From contig JAQGAU010000229.1 in assembly GCA_034698045.1 (NCBI GenBank), positions 1-33,780 on the forward strand: a stretch of 33,780 nucleotides of DNA, in the 5' to 3' direction. The DNA is from Paramacrobiotus richtersi (lineage: Eukaryota; Tardigrada; Eutardigrada; Parachela; Macrobiotidae). The notes beneath the pieces are model-generated. The model worked only from the letters and a program-made list of their open reading frames with translations. It searched no databases and was not told where the DNA came from. Each line of letters begins with the position of its first letter. Positions within the stretch are counted from its first letter, which is position 1. Below are positions 23,301 through 33,780 of this stretch, one piece after another. Position numbers and translations under genes: made by a program.

Positions 23301-26300
23301 TCTCATATTATTAATAATAATAATACTATTCTGATAGTATTTTAATAATAGTTCAAATAGTTATAGTAATAATTCTATAGTATAGTAATAATTCTAATAG
23401 TATTCTAAGAATAATATTCTAATTGTATTTGTTGATAGTGCACCGCATCCAGAGAATGCGCCCACATCCGATTTACCACTGACTCAACAGGAGGACCTCT
23501 TATTAATGTGCAGTTTTGCTCCGGATCAGTCAGCCATCGAATCTCCTTCTTTGTGCAACAGGTAGGGCTTGTCACCTTTATCCGCACTTCCGCCTTCATA
23601 ACTCAAATTTGACCAAGTGTTTTCTTACCGTTCCCTGATTTTCATTGTCGTAGCACGCAGCTGATGTTCTCTTCCCAAGACCAACCGGATCCGGTCTCAA
23701 CACAACGTGAAAATGATCTTCTGAATAATATGGAATCGTCGCAAGAGCGGAATGAGTTGTTGGGATTATTAACTTGTCCTCCAGCTGATTTCAATATCCC
23801 CATGAGGTAAACAGACGCAGTGACGAGTTATGATTTTTAAATTTTCAGGAAAATTGTGAATTTTTAAGAAGATCGTTGAGCTGACTTATTAAGTCCAAAA
23901 CAGTAAAGATCTTTGTTTTTTTCTGTGACTACCAGATTATTGTTTAATTAATTGTATTTTATACCGAAGATGTGTGGTTCAGTTACGCAGGTTGTGTTTT
24001 TTTATGAAGTTATTTTCGTTAGAAATTTTTTAATTTTGCGCATAAAACTTTTTGAATGGATTATATGTTGGTCAGCTGTTTGTATCCGTATCAAATTCGT
24101 ACATACTTTCGTATGATATGCCCAATAACATGCAAAACACATAACAACATAAAATAAAATATAAACACGTGAGTATATTCACTGCAGTAAATTTTATTAC
24201 GTCGTGTTAGTTAATTATACCCAGACAAACAGTGTTTCTGTCAGTAGGCAGCAACCACAAAGTCAAATTTCGGAAGATTTGGATGCCGACGACCCCATTA
24301 TACGAACAAAAGCACCCACCAGGAACCGCATGATTTTGGATGATGACGAAGATGCCCCACCCGAAATGCCTGAAACTACCAATACGAAACCAAAGAAACC
24401 CCTCACAACGTGTGTAGAATCTTGTATTCCAAGTCGCTTATACGATTTGCCAAATTATTCGAATTTTTTGTAGGAATATTATGGATTCTGATTCCGACAC
24501 GGATGAGGAAGAGGAAGAGAAAAAGGACAATACGGAAGCTGCAACACAAAAGAAACGTCGATACCGGCCGCAGTCCGAATCTGAGAAGGAAGATGATGAC
24601 GCTGATAATGAGATGGGAGAGGGTGATGGGGAGGGTGACGAGGAAGAGGAGGAAAATTTCCACTCCAGACCACAGGAGGATGACGAGGAGGGACTGGCCA
24701 ATTACTACGAATTTATGAAGTACTGTACCTTGATTTTTCTCCGTAGTGTGGGATTTATTTTCAGTCCATTGTTACAATTTCGGAAAAAGCTAACACTTTG
24801 TTCGCGTATTTGTATTTATTACTGACTATAAGTCAGTTAGCTGAGAAGCGCTACTGAGAGAATATTGCCTATTTCTGCTCGAATAATTAGCGGGCATGAT
24901 TAGCGAAAAACTGATAGTTATGAATAATTGTACATTATGAACAATGTATCAAACATATAGTGTTACATACCGAGTTTAATCGCAAAAATGGAGTGAAAGT
25001 TTGTCAACAGAAGGTTAGACTACAAATTGTGGCATTCTGTTGATGATTACAGTAGGGACTTGCTGCCATTCTACTACGGTTTCACAGCGATGACAAATGG
25101 AACCTCCGATTACCGTTATTGGTTTTTACCAGTTTTCCTAGCTAACATTGTACAATAAACATGCAGCCTGCAAAGTAGTCAGTTGTGTTACTGTAGATGA
25201 AAAGGCCAAAGGAAAACGGGTCGTTACCTCTCTCTAGCAAGAGTTCTCTGCTTTTTCATTTCTTCTGTGACTGAGCAATACTTTTATTATGCATTTACGA
25301 TAAATTTATCAGGTTTTTTACTTTCCTTGTAGCGTGCGCGATAAAAAGGGCGCTGCAGCCAAGTATTTCGAGAACGAAGCGGAACTGTCGGATGATGACC
25401 AGTATCACGGCAGTGGCGATGAAGACGAGGATGCACTGGATGTGGCGCTACCGGAGGACATTGCCTTCGTTGATGTCAAAAACCATAAACTCAGCGGCAA
25501 AGAACTGCGTAACCTCCAGCAGTTCCATCAGTAAGCGTCGCTCACATTTCATTTACAAAAATCGAATCATTTTTTATTCAGTAAAACATTTTGGCGTTTT
25601 ATTGAGTAGTTTAGATTCTTGTCCATCATTATAGGCAAGCGGCAGATGATGAGGATGAAGAGCAGCTGGAGTTACTGAGAAATCGGTATTTGCATGAAGA
25701 GGATCCATTGTTAGCCAATACCAAAGATATCGCCCGGCCAAATTATCGTAAGAATAAAAAATGATTTGTTTGTTAATAAATACAACTAAAACTTCTGTTT
25801 TACACGAAATTTGAATGCCAGATTAATGATTAAGCAAAAAAACACGAAAAACATGTAAAAAACAGAAGGCACGAAAAGTACTCGGCTTTCTGTGTGGATA
25901 AAAGGATATGCCTTATGACATTTGTGTACATGCGTTAACTGCTGTTGCACCGCGGTTTTATGAAATTTCCATCCATATAATATAATGCAAAAATAAGTAT
26001 GTCCATTTATTCATATTTTTATGTTGTTTTTTTTTATGTATTTTGTTTTGATTTTCATGTTCGGCTGTTAGAAAATGCATGTTGTATTTTTGCAGTGGGT
26101 ATCGATTTGAATGGCATCATCGAAGCCACCTCCTCCGATCCGCCCCTCGATCCAGACGATCCCGACGCCATTCTGCAGAATAACTTCTTCTTTATCGCCC
26201 AAGAAATCCGCAAAAATGCCAATATTGAGGATGAGAGTGAGCAGGCACTGTTGAAGGAAAACAGCTTTGTTCAGTTTTACGAGAGCGTGGAATGCCGAGA

Positions 26301-28410
26301 AAGTAAGGATTTTGCTGGTGTGACACTTTCGGGAATGAGCGAGACTTTGTTTTGTAGAACTGGGAGATGAGTCGTTGATTATACCGGCCGGCAGTCAGGA
26401 AGAGAATCCTGGTGTTTTCCCTGTAAGTTTGATTATTTTTCCGTGATGACGGTAGGGTTTTGATTTATTTTGAATAGAGTGTATGTTTGTGTTGTTTTTA
26501 AGCAGAGTTCCGTGTTAGATACATGTTCTAGAAGAGATTCACGTTTGTGGCATTTTTAACGTCAGATTCGCATTTTTTGAAATTACTTGTTCGCACTTGT
26601 CCAGTTTATTATGATTTTGAAATCTCATATCAAAATACTAATCTCTTACTTCGACCGTCAGGGTTTTAATGTTGTAATTGCAAAGTGTAAAGCACCTAAG
26701 TACTGAATCATACTTCTGTTTGGCATAATGTATGTTTTTTGTGTATTTCTCGAAGATACTGAAGATAGTTGCATTAACAGTTATGGTTTTGCGTAGTGCA
26801 GTGGCTACTGCTGGTCATCGGGCTGTTTTACGGCATAATATAATGAAACACATTCAGAAAAAGAAACTTTTCGGAAGTTAACTTTCCTTGTAATTTTGTG
26901 ATGTATTAGGCATCGGCTAGTGCTAAATATTTCCTTTTCGTATCAAATCCTTCGATTTCTTGCTTTGTCTGGCATTGCTAAAAAAGTTTCCTTTCGTTTG
27001 GGTTTTATAATTGTATTTTTCTAATGACGGTGTTTGGCATTTCAGAACGGTAAAAAGGCCAAACCACTGGGTTTTTTCGGGAAACGCCCCCGGGAGATGA
27101 CGGCTCGTTTTACGGAAATTGTTGCCGTTGAGGAGAAGATTATGGCGCCTCCGCCGGTTGTGTCGTCCATCAGCCTTCCCGGAAAGGTATGGCCGAAGAA
27201 TTTTTCGACTTGCGGGGATAGTTGGAGCATATAATTCAAGTTTCCTAATGCAGAGTGCATATTATCAAACCACTGTTATTGAATATGTAAATATTGTTTA
27301 TTGAATGTTTTTTAATTAAATATTGATTAGTGAATATATGATACTGAATATAATAACAATTATTTGCATAATTACCTGATTATAACTTTATATAATTATA
27401 AATATTATACGCACCAGTATAGGATCTGTCTCTGTACACGACCATAAATAAAGTGTTTTTTTAGTCATTGGTAATTTCAGAATTCTAAACAAACAGCATC
27501 GTATAATGAAAAATAAGCTTCCTATTGCAGAGTGCATATTATCAAATCACTGTTATTGGAATATGTAAATATTGTTGATGGAATATTTTTTTATTCAATT
27601 TTAATTAGTGATTATATGATATTGAATATAATAGCAATTATTTGAATTATTACCTAATTATAACTTTATATAATTATAAATATAAACTTTCACAATTATA
27701 CGCACCAGTATATGATCTGTATCTGTACACGACCATAAATAAAGTATTTTCTTTAGTCATTGGCAATTTCGGAATTCTGAACAAACAGCATCATGTAATG
27801 AAAATTAAGTTTCCGAATACGTAATCGCTAGTGACGACAGTCAACTGCGTAATTCAGAATGTGGTTTTGCGTAGTATTGTGGCAGAGGATCGCAAATAGC
27901 GCAAGTCGGCAGGACAATTCTGGTCTAACGCTTACTGCACAGCTGACGTATTGACTGACGCGTTACATTTTTTTTCTTCAGTCAGATAATTTCACGATAT
28001 CAATGCTTAAACGGAAATTTCGTTTAAAGATCGCGATATTATAATTTCTACCGACTTGTGTGAATTGATCCAATATGGTCCATTTTTTAAGCACGTTCAT
28101 AACGCATTTGTGTAGTATGTACATTCGGTTAAACGGCGTTAATCGGTCAGTGGAATTCGTTCTTTTTTTCCACGAAAATTTTATTTTTTATTTTAAAAAA
28201 TTGTTATTTTTTCAACATCATTTTGAGTGTTGAAATAGCATTGTGACTATTGTTCTCATGTGTTTTTAGTTAACTTTGGCCGGCGTGGAAACGTCCCGCT
28301 CCAAGATCTTATCGCGTTCCATATCTAACAAAGAACCGGCCAATAAGCGTCTTCGTCTGTCCCATACGGCGCATAACAACGGGAAGAGCATTTTTTCCCT
28401 TTTTAGATAA
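20356..28410 (+). CDS. CLSPN: Claspin/Mrc1-like replication checkpoint mediator
   Basis: Fifteen exons: 20356-20422, 20770-21210, 22113-22459, 22726-22924, 23187-23220, 23439-23561, 23654-23806, 24245-24409, 24474-24719, 25333-25530, 25635-25747, 26096-26302, 26358-26422, 27046-27186 and 28270-28410 (TAA). All phases join, giving about 879 aa. Claspin travels with the replication fork and carries the ATR signal to Chk1. Visible marks are E-T-A-V-T-L-P-R-H-I-P near residue 25 (an S-x-x-L-P-Y-H-x-P-like motif); a basic, then strongly acidic coil in exon 3; L-L-L-M-C-S-F and E-L-L-G-L-L-T-C in exons 6 and 7, similar to Chk1-binding repeats; and the signature F-E-N-E-A-E-L-S-D-D-D with G-D-E-D-E-D, then R-N-R-Y-L, in exons 10 and 11. 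Vertebrate claspin is longer (over 1300 aa). The name rests on motif order, not on a search. Confidence 0.82.
23281..23430. repeat. AT-rich simple-sequence stretch in claspin intron 5
   Basis: Degenerate taa/ata and agtaataattctat units run through the intron up to the acceptor of exon 6. It is low-complexity sequence with no coding content. Confidence 0.7.
24720..25332 (+). other. Claspin intron 9
   Basis: 613 nt between the donor gtactg and the acceptor ttgtag. No exon, repeat or RNA is apparent. Retention would add a few residues after E-F-M-K before a stop. Confidence 0.6.
27238..27806. repeat. Tandem duplication of about 280-290 bp in claspin intron 14
   Basis: Unit 1 is 27238-27514 and unit 2 is 27515-27806. 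Both start aag-ttcct, carry gcagagtgcatattatcaaa, ataattataaatat, acgcaccagtat, gatctgt.tctgtacacg, accataaataaagt and aacaaacagcatc in the same order, with scattered substitutions and small indels. A third start (aagtttcc) follows at 27807. It is non-coding. Confidence 0.9.
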
Positions 28411-28447
28411 ATGCTTGTTAATTACTGTTGCGGAATATGTAGTGTAT

Positions 28448-28453
28448 AATAAA
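28448..28453 (+). terminator. Poly(A) signal of the claspin gene
   Basis: AATAAA 37 nt after the TAA stop at 28410. Confidence 0.7.
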
Positions 28454-29190
28454 CGCGTAATTGTGCATTTATTTGATTAATTTGTACATTGTATTGCGGC
28501 ATATTGTGCTTGTTGATTTACCAATGACGTATTACACGGACAGCTGGAAAAATAAATTCTGACAATGTTGACTCGCAAATATCGATTGTGGGTTTGAATT
28601 ACAATAAACAATGTAGGTACAATTAATTAATTGAAATTAAGTGACATTATTATTAATAACAATTAATAATACTGTTACAATTATGAATGAAGGTTTCTTT
28701 CGTCGAAAAAAAAAATAAATTAGACATTGTTACATCGTGCAGAAATGTGATGTTCGAATTCTGTATTCTTTGTCATTTTATCAGTTACATATTATTTATA
28801 GTTGTTATATTGGTAGCAGTATTTTCCGCTGGACTACTAACAAACAATGAGCTTACGGATCATAATAATATTATGTGAAATAATCAAAATTCGGCACAAT
28901 AACGTTTACAAACGTGAGACTTGATTTTAAACGCCTTATCAGTTTTTATTGTCATTTTTTTAACTAGTTAAGTTTATACTCACTCTGGTTCCAGACCGAA
29001 AAATACAAAGTACACGGTTGCGCAAGCATCATGCAGCACTATGACCTTTCCCTACCGAAAGAATGCTTCGTGCGTTCAGTTTCATTTTGGCCACCACATT
29101 AAAACTATAAATAGTCTCATTCCATTAATCAATTTGATTTCCGTCTAGATTCACTACAAAACCGTTGGAACACGTAGGAATTTAGGGTTC
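28454..29190. other. Convergent spacer between claspin and allatotropin
   Basis: AT-rich sequence between the poly(A) signals of two converging genes. The 63-residue + frame at 28687-28878 has a hydrophobic centre but no supporting motif, and I do not call it a gene. Confidence 0.5.
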
Positions 29191-29196
29191 TTTATT
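29191..29196 (-). terminator. Poly(A) signal of the allatotropin gene
   Basis: AATAAA on the - strand, 20 nt after the TGA at 29216. This supports the choice of the terminal exon. Confidence 0.75.
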
Positions 29197-29215
29197 GAGA
29201 CTTGACTGGGTTTCC

Positions 29216-32200
29216 TCATTTCTTTATGGGATCCGCTGCTTGTCCGGGCCGTTTATTTTGAACATGATCGACGGGATAGATAGATCGGATATCTGTGGAA
29301 AATCCCAAAAGGTTACGACTTGTTGCATTTTCAATATGAATTCGCTACGAGCTGATGAACTTAGAGTTATGTAAAGTAAAACTCAGTAAAAGTAACCAAA
29401 ACTTCATAATGGTAGGTGTATTAGCGCAAGTTCATTATACAGAAATTCTGTTTCGGAAACTGACGAATTCAAAATAGAACGGTCAAACATCTGCTGCATT
29501 CACTTCATGAACGAACTAGTTTTGATTTTTTTAATTTTATTTGTTTTTTAGTATTATATATACTTTATATATATGTATATATATTTATATACAGTATATA
29601 CTTATATTTATATATATTGTATATTTATTTGTATTGTATATTGATATATTTTATATATTTTTATATACTTTGTATATATACTTATGCGACGTATCGTATT
29701 AGATTTTCTATGATTTGCTTCTTGAATTCCAACGTTTTTCGAATTCTAATTTCGTTTTCGAATGTCTATCAAAAAATTTCAAGGTCATAGTTTGCTTATT
29801 GTAGATACACGCTTTAGTATACATATATCGATTGCTTTTTGCTTTTCCCGGCAATGATCTACAGGAGAATCCATAAATCAAAAGGTCGTCTTACCCGCAG
29901 CTGACCGTCGAAATCGCGGGTCATAGACACCTGCCACTTCTTCCCGATCCACCGACGGCAGTGAATTGACTCTGAAATGGGAAAATTACGTACATAAATT
30001 GTGCTTGTTAACGGCTCAGTGGTTTTTATGCAGACTTCCTACGACATTCAGTCTAAAGATACACAGACATACTGACGTAAACACGAAAAAAGTTTCGCCT
30101 GGGAACATTTAGATTGGCTCATAAGGTTGTCGTGTGAACTTTGAAGCTACCCGAAAAATGTCAGACAGCTGATAAAATAAAATTATAAGCGTACGTATAT
30201 AAGCGGATCTGTCATAGATGAAAATTAATGGTTAATCTAAAGAAATACAGATTATGTATACAATGACATACGAATACAGTTTGTTTCATCAGTTAATAGT
30301 AACATCATTCTGAATATTATAATATTAATATTTTCATGCACGCGTACATGTATCTGCATATTTTTGTACATATATCTGTATATTTTTTATATGTATATGG
30401 ATATTTTTTTACATACATCTGTATGTTTTTTTAAATGTATATTTTTTTACGAGTCTTGTTCTGCTTGGGCTTTTTTATGATCACTTATAAATTATATTTA
30501 CATGCACAGCTGCAGATTTGCTGGTTATATATAGACTAAGAATATACATAGATAAACGTTTATCAGCATCTACCGCACGAAAAATAGGTTGTGATAATTA
30601 AAAAATCAATAAAGGTGTTTATCGTTCGTTCGCAGATGATGCTACTATCAAATATGCGCATGCCGGTTTGTCTCGGTTACAGCTGGTACCGTAATATCAG
30701 CACGAATTACCTCATGATTACGTCAGTATCAAATGCATCCGATAGCAATAACGGAGTGTTATCGCGTATGGACCAAAATATAAAACGTCAACACAGGCGA
30801 CTTTTCTGCGTAACTAAGTACAGTCCATTAGGTTTGTGATTATCACACAGTGTTTACGCAGATAGTTTGTTATGAGTGTATAACTACTACCAAAGCATAT
30901 ATATAAATAAAGCGTATATATGCTACTACCTGCTGCATCGTGCGGATTTAGGTCATAACTTTTCTGAATCATTTTCGTAAATATCCTGTGAAAACACCAC
31001 GAAAACATTTTATATATATTTACCCAAAAATTCCTGCTGCTCGATATTCCCAGAAACTGGTACGCTGTACTGCGTAAATGGTACCGGTGAAATACCATTT
31101 CTATATGAATTCAGTGATGAGAGCTATTGCACATAATAATACTATGTGTACCGCTTAAACATTGGCCATTTCCATCCATTGTGGGATAAGGTTTTAATTA
31201 CGCGGCTGGATGACGTTGTTATTGGATATTAACACGCACATTCATCGTAAAGATGAGTATGTTGTGAAAAGGCTGCTCGAAATAAAAGAGTATAATAACC
31301 TCGTGTTAAAGTTATGGCGTCAGTCTTTGTACTTATAATTTTCACGGATACACGCACATTTTGTTTCCCACTCAAAGGTCATGCAGATCAGTCCTTGAAA
31401 GCTGATGAAAGTTAATGCATGCTCCAAATTGAGTGCTAAGTGTTCACAAATTAATGAGTGCTAGTACTAAATGTGTCAAATACATTTAATGGTTTTCCGC
31501 AGTTTATTTTGAGATGCTCTCGAAAAAAATACCGAAGTTACGCAATTTCATAATATATAAACAGGTTTATATTTTTATAAAATTCTTTCCTATGGAATTT
31601 ATTTCACGGAATTTGTGGACTTGCGCTGTGTGGCGGCTTATTAAACGTGTAGTAAATTCCCACATTTACGGTATAATAATAATGTTATCTTGAAATTAAG
31701 GGAATTTTTTGTTGATATTTTACGTAATATGTCTTTACTGAATGGAAAACAGTGCTCTACCGTTAATTTGAAGATTACTAGACCGCAGTTTTGACAGCCT
31801 TCTCCGGTTTCTCTCAAAACATATTCCTGATTCCGAAAAACCAATGTTTTTGCAAAAATACGCATGTTTATAAAATCGATTATATCGTGAGCAAAGCAAA
31901 ATGCCATAAACACGAGCGGAGAAACCGGCATAAAACATACATTCCGATCAACCCACGTGGCCCACAATCATCCAGGTACCTTACGGCACAACCCCAGGAT
32001 TTACGGCTCGTACACCCACCGAATAGAAAAACCATGCAATTTGACCTTTGAAAAGAATGTCAAGGGTTCGTTAATTTCCCCGCCTTCTGGACATGGTCGC
32101 GTGATTGTCCTAATTACTGATACCTTAACGTGTCAAATTAAAGGCCTGCGGAAACCTGGCGCCGAAAGGGAAAACACGATTCCGATTGTACTGGTAAAAC

Positions 32201-33780
32201 GGAGGAATTAGCCGTCTAGACATTTCCGCAGGCTGCGTTTTAATTGGTCGCTACTCGAAAAACTGTAAGATGTTTTGTGGGATTCAAATTATTACTACAG
32301 CGAATTGTTTTTATCAACTTGCTGGTAGACTGTGTGGTTCAATAGTCTAAACTCATTAGCACGTGCAAAATTGCAAATTATCTGTAATGACTTAATTATG
32401 TGCTTTAATTTGTTAGGATAACTTATCGTCCGCGTAAACATTTAAAGGAAAGTCTAGGTAATACGGTGACAACAACAGGACCAAAGTTTCTCTGCACAAA
32501 TTTCCAATAAAAAATTATCATGGATTATTAATTAAATTTCTTGTTAATTAAATCTGAAAAAAATATAAATTTGTTTTTAATTATCATGACATTTCGGTAT
32601 CATCAGGACATTTATTTAACTGTTCATAGTGTACATTTGGTAAAGTGTTCTTACTGCTACAAAGCGCTGGACAGTAAAAGCAGTAACATGTGTATTAAAT
32701 CCGTCTAATTTTTTTTCCGAACAATGCAAATATTGACAATACGTGTACATCACTGAACCGATGGAATAAGGGTTTAAATGCAACGGATGAAGCTTTTCTT
32801 TACAACATTTTTGTGCCCCGATGGAAAAATATAAACGTCCAGAAAATGCTTGCAGGAATTTGGTAATTGAATTACTTTAGAGTAATTTGAGCTGCATGAG
32901 ACAACAGTGCGTACCAGTCGAGTACAAATGTGCAGCCACTACGCTACGACATTCCTGCAACCAAACGCAATGACAAGTCCAGCTATTTGTTCGCGGTTAA
33001 CTGTGTCTGATAACGGATTGCAGCATTGCTTCCACAAAAAAAGCGTGAAAACAGTTTAATGTGTGATAGAATATTTCAAATCTTACACATTACGCGCAAG
33101 TATTCACGGCCGGTTATTTGCTGCGTGTTGACTAGCATCATGCAGCCCATATACTACGTTAACTCAGTCATTACAAGGACATGATACCCGCCCGTCCGCT
33201 AGGACATATACAGCAAATGTTGCTGGTTTCAGTTGAAACACCTGGATACGTAAAGGTAACAACGTAAAATCAAAAAAATCGCAAAAAGATGTAAAAAACC
33301 TGGTGCACCGGAATTTATGAAGGTGAAAATCAGAGTATATAACATCATGGTTTCGATTTCTTGTCCGCAATGAAAATTCAAATGCTGTGAATTTTTATCA
33401 TAGAATATATACTATGCCACTTGGTAATGCACTGTTAACGTTGTCTGTGCTGTGCCTTTAAAATAATCCGGTAAATAAAGATTAAAAGGAAAAAAGCTAG
33501 TCCGAAGTCCTTGTTAGCGCAGAAGTCGTTTAAAAGCGGCAAAATCTGATGCAACGACGAAATTTCATCGAATACGCCACTGTACTACGAAAACTCGATG
33601 ATACATGCGAGTGTAAAAGACATACCGTTGAAGCAGCGCACGTAGCCAATCGGCATCCACACTGACCACATTATCATCCTGTCCCCGTTTCCCAAAGCCC
33701 CGGGCCGTCTGTAGTCCATAGTTTTTGAATCCTCTCCTGGCCGTGCGTATCCCCGGCCCATCCATGTCTTGCGCCGTACA
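29216..33780 (-). CDS. Allatotropin-type neuropeptide precursor (5' end outside window)
   Basis: Exons on the - strand: 33780-33626 (cut by the window, donor gtatgt), 29971-29895 (after catttcag, donor gtaaga) and 29292-29216 (after ttccacag, TGA). Phases fit at both joints (77 nt each for the last two). The first exon encodes a dibasic R-R, the peptide GFKNYGLQTARGF, then G-K-R: cleavage and amidation would give a 13-residue amide. Known arthropod allatotropins share G-F-K-N at the start and T-A-R-G-F-amide at the end. They are secreted neuropeptides acting through an orexin-receptor-related GPCR on hormone glands, gut and heart. The peptide is followed by a spacer with D-A-D-W-L-R-A-L-L-Q-R and V-Y-D-P-R-F-R-R, another dibasic site. 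The signal peptide should lie upstream of the window. Its role in this animal is inferred from the family. Confidence 0.87.
29550..29690. repeat. TA-rich low-complexity tract in allatotropin intron
   Basis: An irregular run of tatata/tatatttat units within the intron between the last two exons. Likely length-variable. Confidence 0.85.
30338..30450. repeat. Degenerate minisatellite, about 22-25 bp unit
   Basis: About five diverged copies of a unit like catgtatctgtatatttttt, with changing T-run length, followed by normal sequence. Confidence 0.7.
32144..32233. repeat. Inverted repeat, 11-bp perfect arms
   Basis: GCCTGCGGAAA at 32144-32154 and its complement TTTCCGCAGGC at 32223-32233, with ATTAAA/TTTAAT-like extensions outside the arms. 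The 68-nt interior is less AT-rich than its surroundings. It could be a folded RNA element, a small decayed inverted-repeat element, or chance. Confidence 0.6.

Larger units (their letters stand above)
29972..33625 (-). other. Long intron of the allatotropin gene
   Basis: 3.65 kb, by far the longest intron in the window. I found no coding exon with good splice sites and no nested gene. It contains two listed repeats: a minisatellite near 30338-30450 and an inverted repeat at 32144-32233. Optional exons of the allatotropin gene could hide here, as some insect orthologues are alternatively spliced. Confidence 0.55.

Noticed and set aside
31641-32211. Nested gene in the allatotropin intron
   Set aside because: Open frames on both strands here lack motifs and splice partners; only the inverted repeat stands out.

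Overview
The window is a piece of a nuclear animal genome. All the genes are split by GT-AG introns, from about 55 nt to 3.65 kb, poly(A) signals of the AATAAA type follow several genes, and the intergenic DNA is AT-rich. The last gene encodes an allatotropin-type neuropeptide (GFKN...TARGF followed by GKR), which points to a protostome. Together with the compact introns and the expanded ubiquitin-adaptor genes, a small ecdysozoan such as a tardigrade is my best guess, but the sequence alone does not settle this. I see no tRNA, rRNA, CRISPR, bacterial operon or autonomous transposon.

Layout. (1) 1-9063 holds four copies of a three-exon F-box gene. Copies A, B and C lie in tandem on the + strand and copy D is inverted on the - strand. 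A (5' end cut by the window) and D are open. B and C are broken, both with a -1 class frame break at the same linker. B also lacks the expected AG acceptor, and C has lost intron 1 with part of the F-box. (2) 9463-10063 (-) holds a small candidate gene with a hemopexin-like repeat. (3) 10497-17023 (-) holds a ten-exon gene that I reconstructed by splice-phase matching. It encodes a predicted secreted, cysteine- and tryptophan-rich protein of about 587 aa with no clear family; its C-terminus has a D-G-I-H-Y motif that recalls SGNH/PC-esterase hydrolases. (4) 18174-19482 (-) is a two-exon MATH-BTB (SPOP-like) gene. (5) 20356-28410 (+) is a fifteen-exon claspin/Mrc1-like replication checkpoint gene, head-to-head with the MATH-BTB gene. 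(6) 29216-33780 (-) holds three exons of an allatotropin precursor that continues past the window edge. It is convergent with claspin.

How the genes relate. The F-box copies (SCF-type adaptors) and the MATH-BTB gene (Cullin-3-type adaptor) belong to substrate-adaptor families of ubiquitin ligases, both known for lineage-specific expansion. Claspin is a conserved replication-fork mediator. The allatotropin precursor is a neuroendocrine gene. The secreted orphan gene and the hemopexin-like mini gene are the least explained parts. Exon coordinates were inferred by eye from splice signals and phase continuity, without transcripts, so single boundaries may be off.
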